A stretch of DNA of 64,000 nt, taken from positions 1,116,001-1,180,000 of the forward strand of contig NZ_QCYK01000003.1 of assembly GCF_003071345.1 (NCBI RefSeq), given 5' to 3'. The DNA is from Chitinophaga parva. Its GTDB lineage: Bacteria > Bacteroidota > Bacteroidia > Chitinophagales > Chitinophagaceae. A program made the translations under genes and the position numbers. Positions 60,551 to 64,000 of the stretch are shown one piece after another. The first letter of the stretch is position 1; every line of letters begins with the position of its first letter. Below the pieces are notes generated by a model. It made no database searches. It had not been told where the DNA came from and saw nothing but the letters and a program-made list of their open reading frames with translations.

Positions 60551-60581
60551 ATTATCTATTCCTTTAAAGTATTTAAAAATT

Positions 60582-60610
60582 GCCCTGTCATTAATTTGAT
60601 GGGGCTTTTT
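60582..60610 (+). terminator. Rho-independent terminator
   Basis: GCCCTGTCA (60582-60590) pairs with TGATGGGGC (60597-60605), with two G-U pairs, followed by TTTTT. It ends the polymerase/zinc-ribbon unit. Confidence 0.8.
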
Positions 60611-60642
60611 ACTACATTTGCAGTAATCCCTAAAAAAAAGAC

Positions 60643-61092
60643 ATGAAAAAAACATTTTGTTTGTCCGGCACTTCTAATTCCGGAAAGTCCTCAATTGTCA
60701 GAGAAGTTTATAAACGCCTTACCGGAAATCAAATCGAAGGAACACCCGAAATAATGTTCACATTTGAATACAGAGAATTAAATGTAACAGTTATTAGTCC
60801 TGGAGATGTATTAGACGTGCGGCTTCACGGAAAAACACTTGAAGTTATTTTAAAAGAAACCTTCACACATGATTTTAAAAATCACTGTGTAATATGTGCA
60901 GGAAGAGTACGTAACCAAGTAATTAAATTGGTGGAGGAATTATCGACTCAAAATAATTATGAATTCGAGAAAATCATCGTCCAACATATTGAAGGCATAG
61001 AAGATGATTTCAAAAGGAAGATTGATTTGATCGCAACCAACATCGTTGAAAGAGTAAATGCTTTCTCGGATCAACTTACACTCGTTTCCTAA
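60643..61092 (+). CDS. Small P-loop NTPase
   Basis: 149 residues, starting with a hydrophobic strand and Walker A GTSNSGKS (9-16). The central HCVICAGRVRNQ may hold the Walker B-like strand, although the acidic residue is not obvious. Size and shape fit a nucleotide or polynucleotide kinase-like phage protein. Substrate unknown. Confidence 0.75.
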   Translation: MKKTFCLSGTSNSGKSSIVREVYKRLTGNQIEGTPEIMFTFEYRELNVTVISPGDVLDVRLHGKTLEVILKETFTHDFKNHCVICAGRVRNQVIKLVEELSTQNNYEFEKIIVQHIEGIEDDFKRKIDLIATNIVERVNAFSDQLTLVS

Positions 61093-61147
61093 CTTTGAAA
61101 GAAAGCCCACTCTTTCATATTTAAAATATAAATAATAACAAATATGA

Positions 61148-61627
61148 ATGAGTTTAAACTTTCACGCAGATTTAGCAACAGGCCGCAAGGCAGAATATGA
61201 TGTTGCTGATATATTTAAACTAGCAGGCTTCCACACAACAGTTCTCCCAGATACAGATTTATTTTCTTCGCACGACATAGAAGTCCAGCACCCAGAAGGT
61301 AGTTTAAAAACAATTGAAGTCAAAAGCGACCACATAGCCCCATACACCAAAAATGTTGCGGTAGAGTTCCAAAAAAGAAAAGATAATAAAATTATACCAT
61401 CTGGTATTTCAATTAGCAACGCAGATTATATTGTTTATTGTTTTCCTCAACATCCCTCCTTCTATCTAATCCCCCTCCCCGATCTTCTTTCCCTCCTTTC
61501 AAACAAAAAATACAAATACACCAGATGGGGTGGTGATGAAAATATAAGTCATCTAGCACTTTTTGATTTTGATTTTTTCAAGAAAGAATGTGTTGCTATT
61601 AATGCGAATGTTTTAAAAAGGATTTGA
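61148..61627 (+). CDS. PD-(D/E)XK nuclease-like protein
   Basis: 159 residues. The restriction-endonuclease-like core is visible: Glu16 in the GRKAEYDVADIF helix, Asp43 in SHDIEV, and Glu57-x-Lys59 in TIEVKSD, then KNVAVEFQKR. Matches Holliday-junction resolvase or phage nuclease types. Target unknown. Confidence 0.75.
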   Translation: MSLNFHADLATGRKAEYDVADIFKLAGFHTTVLPDTDLFSSHDIEVQHPEGSLKTIEVKSDHIAPYTKNVAVEFQKRKDNKIIPSGISISNADYIVYCFPQHPSFYLIPLPDLLSLLSNKKYKYTRWGGDENISHLALFDFDFFKKECVAINANVLKRI

Positions 61628-61656
61628 AGCAATATTTAAAATAGAAACAAGTAACA

Positions 61657-62067
61657 ATGGAAAAGAGACAATTATTCAAAAGCATTTACAGTATAATACA
61701 TCACATTGAATACTATGAGAAATACAAAACATTCAACATCCCTGCGGAAGATGGGCAGGTAATAAAAAATATCTGGATTGCGCTAAACAACACCCCTGTA
61801 GATGTAACCTGTCCTCAATGTGTAGCAACTGCGTTATCCGTTATATCAAGCTATTTTCACAGGGAATATCCCATTTACATCTACGAACTTGAAGAGGCCG
61901 AACGCGAAGCTATCAAAGCAGAAATAGAGGCCGAATACAGAAAAGCAACATTGCTAGATGTATTGGCGGGTATGCAGCCAAAGACAGAGGAAAAAACCAA
62001 CCAACCACAGCCACAACCAAAGAAGGTTTTTAGAGGCTCAAATTTCAATTCAAATGGCAAGAAGTAG
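61657..62067 (+). CDS. Unrecognised element protein with CPxC motif, 136 aa
   Basis: A helical N-terminal half, a CPQC motif (53-56) that could bind metal, an acidic helix (ELEEAEREAIKAEIEAEYRKA) and a Gln/Pro-rich basic tail. Its end overlaps the next gene by 14 bases. This position just before the terminase genes is common for small packaging-linked proteins, but no function is known. Confidence 0.65.
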   Translation: MEKRQLFKSIYSIIHHIEYYEKYKTFNIPAEDGQVIKNIWIALNNTPVDVTCPQCVATALSVISSYFHREYPIYIYELEEAEREAIKAEIEAEYRKATLLDVLAGMQPKTEEKTNQPQPQPKKVFRGSNFNSNGKK

Positions 62068-62462
62068 CACAACATGGAAACCAGGACACAAGCCCCCCCA
62101 TCAGTCCAGGAAGGCCCAAAGGATCGAAGAATGAAGTAACCACCAATATCAAAAATGCGATCCTAAATATTGCTGAGAAACGCATCGGAAGACTTGAAGC
62201 CGATTTAGATAAGATGACTCCTTATCAAGCATGGCAAACGATCAACAATCTTTTAAAGTATGCGGTCCCTGTAATGTCCTCAAAAGAGCTTGAGATTAGT
62301 AGTAATGTCCCCATGCAGTTTGAGTTAGTCTTAAACCCAATGGCGCCAAAGAAGCCAGAAGGCATAGCAGCAGCAGATTTTGAAGAGATTCCTGAAAATA
62401 AACTTATCGAGTTAACCAATGAGAATTGTCCTACCAGGAATCGAACTAACGAAGAAAAGTAA
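62054..62462 (+). pseudogene. Terminase small-subunit-like gene with a frameshift at a C7 run
   Basis: The ATG at 62054 opens MARSSTTWKPGHKPP and then leaves frame in the C7 run at 62093-62099, hitting a stop soon after. With six Cs the frame continues as SPGRPKGSKNEVTTNIKNAI and joins the open frame that ends at 62462 (KMTPYQAWQTINNLLKYAVP). The KPG...GRPKGSKN start is the familiar head of DUF5681/terminase-small-subunit-like proteins. Either a sequencing indel, a true mutation or programmed slippage. The downstream half alone could start at 62214. Confidence 0.7.
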
Positions 62463-62489
62463 TTTATAACTTATTTACTATCAATAACT

Positions 62490-62517
62490 ATGGAGGTATT
62501 ACGCCTCCATTTTTTTT
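62490..62517 (+). terminator. Rho-independent terminator before the terminase large subunit
   Basis: ATGGAGG (62490-62496) pairs with CCTCCAT (62504-62510) and is followed by a T8 run (62510-62517). It separates the early-looking genes from the terminase large subunit, which then needs its own promoter in 62520-62579. Confidence 0.82.
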
Positions 62518-62521
62518 GTTG

Positions 62522-62546
62522 GGTTACTGATTTGGTTACTAAACCC
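62522..62546 (+). repeat. Paired GGTTAC motif, second copy
   Basis: GGTTAC twice, 13 bases apart, with 20 of 25 bases matching the copy at 55151-55175. An 11-base match to the tRNA T arm, AGGAATCGAAC, lies 86 bases upstream (62436-62446), as one lies upstream of the first copy (55021-55031). Confidence 0.4.
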
Positions 62547-62579
62547 GCCCAAAACCTATTTAAATAATAAAAAAAATTA

Positions 62580-63785
62580 ATGCATGAAACACAAAAGAAG
62601 CAAATACAAATAACCCTGCATGAAGGCCAATTAAATGTTTTCAACAACCATTCCAGATTTAGAATTATTCAGGCTGGAAGAAGATGGGGAAAAAGTACAT
62701 TATCCTGTGCTATTGCTATAAGTGAAATGTTTCAAGCGCATACAGTTTTCTTCTTAACCCCTACACACGACCTGAACAAGACCCTATTCAATGAAATGCT
62801 TAAATGGCTACCAGAACAGGCTGTAAAAGCTGCCAATAAAAGTGAATTATCAATTGAATTAATCAATGGTGGTACTGCAAAATGGTTCAGTGCAGAATCA
62901 GCAGGCCAGATGAGAGGACGCAAAGCCCATTTCCTTGTAATTGATGAAGGTAGTTTTATTTCTGATCTTCAGGATATATATAATTCAATCTGTCTGCCAT
63001 TACTGATAGATTACAAAGGAAAAGTACTAGCTATATCAACACCAAACGGTCACACCTTCTTCGACAAACTCTTTCTCAAAGGTATCAACAAGGAACCTGA
63101 CTACGCATCTTTCACATTCACCAGTTATGAAAACCCATTATTGGATGCAAATGAGATTGAAACAATGCGTCAAAACATGCCTGACAGGCAATTCAAGATT
63201 GAGATTTTAGCGCAAAGAATTGATAGCAACGATTCAAACCCATTTGGAGAAGATAACATTGTAAAGAATATAACCCCAACTCTATCAACTAAGCCACCAG
63301 TTATTTTTGCTTTGGACGTTGCAAAGGTATATGACTACAGCGTATTGATCGGACTAGATGAAGATGGAACCATGTGTTACTTTGATCGTTTTCGATTGAA
63401 TTATGAATTAACAGTCCAAAGAGTTAAGCGTATCAGATCAATCAGCGAAGCAAAGTTAATTGTTGATTCCACTGGTGTAGGCAATGCAGTGATGGAAATG
63501 ATAAAGAAAGAAGTGAGCAATGTAGAAGGATTCATCTTTACGGGTAGTAGCAAACCTCTTATAATCAATAAGTTAATCTTAGCTATTGAACAAGGAAAAG
63601 TAAAGTACACTGAACAAGTAGCAAATGAATTATATACCTATGAAATGAAGATAGGTATAAATGGAAACGTCACCTACAATGGTGCCGCAGGAACGCATGA
63701 TGACTGTGTTGCTTCTTTAGCCATGGCCTACTACCATCTTATCAGAGTAACCCATGCCGCCAACTGGAAGCTGTACACTATTTAA
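62580..63785 (+). CDS. terL: Phage terminase large subunit
   Basis: 401 residues. ATPase half: Walker A QAGRRWGKST (31-40), Walker B HFLVIDE (117-123), coupling motif AISTPNG (151-157). Nuclease half (RNase H-like): Asp246 in FALDVAKVYDYS, Asp near 298 in KLIVDSTGVGNAV, and a final Asp pair in GTHDDCVASLAMAY. It cuts and packages phage DNA into the head, and proves a tailed-phage origin for this part of the element. Both halves are intact. Confidence 0.95.
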   Translation: MHETQKKQIQITLHEGQLNVFNNHSRFRIIQAGRRWGKSTLSCAIAISEMFQAHTVFFLTPTHDLNKTLFNEMLKWLPEQAVKAANKSELSIELINGGTAKWFSAESAGQMRGRKAHFLVIDEGSFISDLQDIYNSICLPLLIDYKGKVLAISTPNGHTFFDKLFLKGINKEPDYASFTFTSYENPLLDANEIETMRQNMPDRQFKIEILAQRIDSNDSNPFGEDNIVKNITPTLSTKPPVIFALDVAKVYDYSVLIGLDEDGTMCYFDRFRLNYELTVQRVKRIRSISEAKLIVDSTGVGNAVMEMIKKEVSNVEGFIFTGSSKPLIINKLILAIEQGKVKYTEQVANELYTYEMKIGINGNVTYNGAAGTHDDCVASLAMAYYHLIRVTHAANWKLYTI

Positions 63786-63800
63786 AAGTAAAAAAAATAA

Positions 63801-64000
63801 ATGGCAATAGAAACACCTACATCATGGAAAGACGTAAAATTGAAACACTTCATCAAAATACTTGAACTCGCATTACCTACTGAATTGGGTGATGGGGAAA
63901 ACTTATTTGAAGGGATAGACTATCGTTTCAATGTTCTTTCAATAATTACAGACAAACCGGTTGATTACTTTGAATCACTACCCATCAATGAATCCTTGCC
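63801..64000 (+). CDS. Phage protein, start only
   Basis: An open frame from the ATG at 63801 to the right edge, beginning AIETPTSWKDVKLKHFIKIL, 15 bases after the terminase gene. Position suggests a head or packaging gene, but the visible 66 residues match nothing I know. Confidence 0.6.
   Translation, partial: MAIETPTSWKDVKLKHFIKILELALPTELGDGENLFEGIDYRFNVLSIITDKPVDYFESLPINESL

Noticed and set aside
62214..62462. Complete independent 82-aa gene
   Set aside because: It is better explained as the downstream half of the frameshifted small-terminase-like gene, since the region before it encodes the missing N-terminal motif in the joined frame.

Overview
The window comes from a Bacteroidota chromosome, most likely Chitinophagaceae (Chitinophaga-like). 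The evidence is the SusC/SusD pairs, the ECF sigma/FecR control genes, TAnnTTTG promoter boxes, DUF5777 and clade II nos genes. No 16S rRNA gene is present, so the genus is an inference. Three blocks can be recognised, and the third differs sharply in base composition.

Block 1 (1-28371, all minus strand) is a polysaccharide utilisation region aimed mainly at mannose-containing glycans. A sigma factor and FecR anti-sigma precede a SusC with an N-terminal STN signalling domain, its SusD, a GH38-like protein, an SGNH hydrolase and a GH92 alpha-mannosidase. A second unit then holds a SusD, two small lipoproteins, a SusC and another SusD that runs off the left edge. Upstream of the sigma factor lie a second GH92, a GH130, a decayed GH92 tail, a membrane protein of the GT-C type and a GH78. 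The second GH92 has Gln where the catalytic acid Glu is expected, which in this family has been linked to mannose-1-phospho-6-mannose cleavage.

Block 2 (28588-50099) handles NO and N2O. One minus-strand operon encodes a RIC (ScdA/YtfE-type) repair protein, a DUF1858/DUF2249 protein, a heme-copper-oxidase-like membrane protein, a DUF59 protein and an Rrf2 regulator. The nos operon (cytochrome c, Sec-type NosZ, a membrane protein, NosL, NosD, NosF, NosY) is followed by a flavodoxin, a second Rrf2 regulator and an unrecognised 593-aa protein. A plus-strand cluster (YceI-like lipoprotein, two c-type cytochromes, DUF5777 barrel, two Tat proteins including a four-cluster ferredoxin, NrfD, an anchored periplasmic protein) looks like a quinol:cytochrome c electron-transfer module that could feed NosZ. 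Two operator families tie the block together. One is a palindrome whose 8-bp spacer is itself the -7 promoter box. The other is a pair of FNR/CRP-like palindromes upstream of both the cytochrome c/nosZ operon and the NrfD operon.

Block 3a (50234-54592) is housekeeping and stress: OsmC, YbhB-like, Pcm, methionine aminopeptidase, an M17 N-domain protein and an isochorismatase-fold hydrolase.

Block 3b (about 55010 to the right edge) is a strongly AT-rich mobile element, probably a prophage. It starts at a tRNA-like sequence beside a perfect 16-bp terminator hairpin. It carries a strongly structured intergenic RNA candidate, a GIY-YIG protein, an array of about 47-bp iterons next to an AT-rich tract, a divergent family A polymerase, a P-loop protein, a PD-(D/E)XK protein, a frameshifted terminase small-subunit-like gene and the terminase large subunit. 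No integrase is visible, and the right end lies outside the window.
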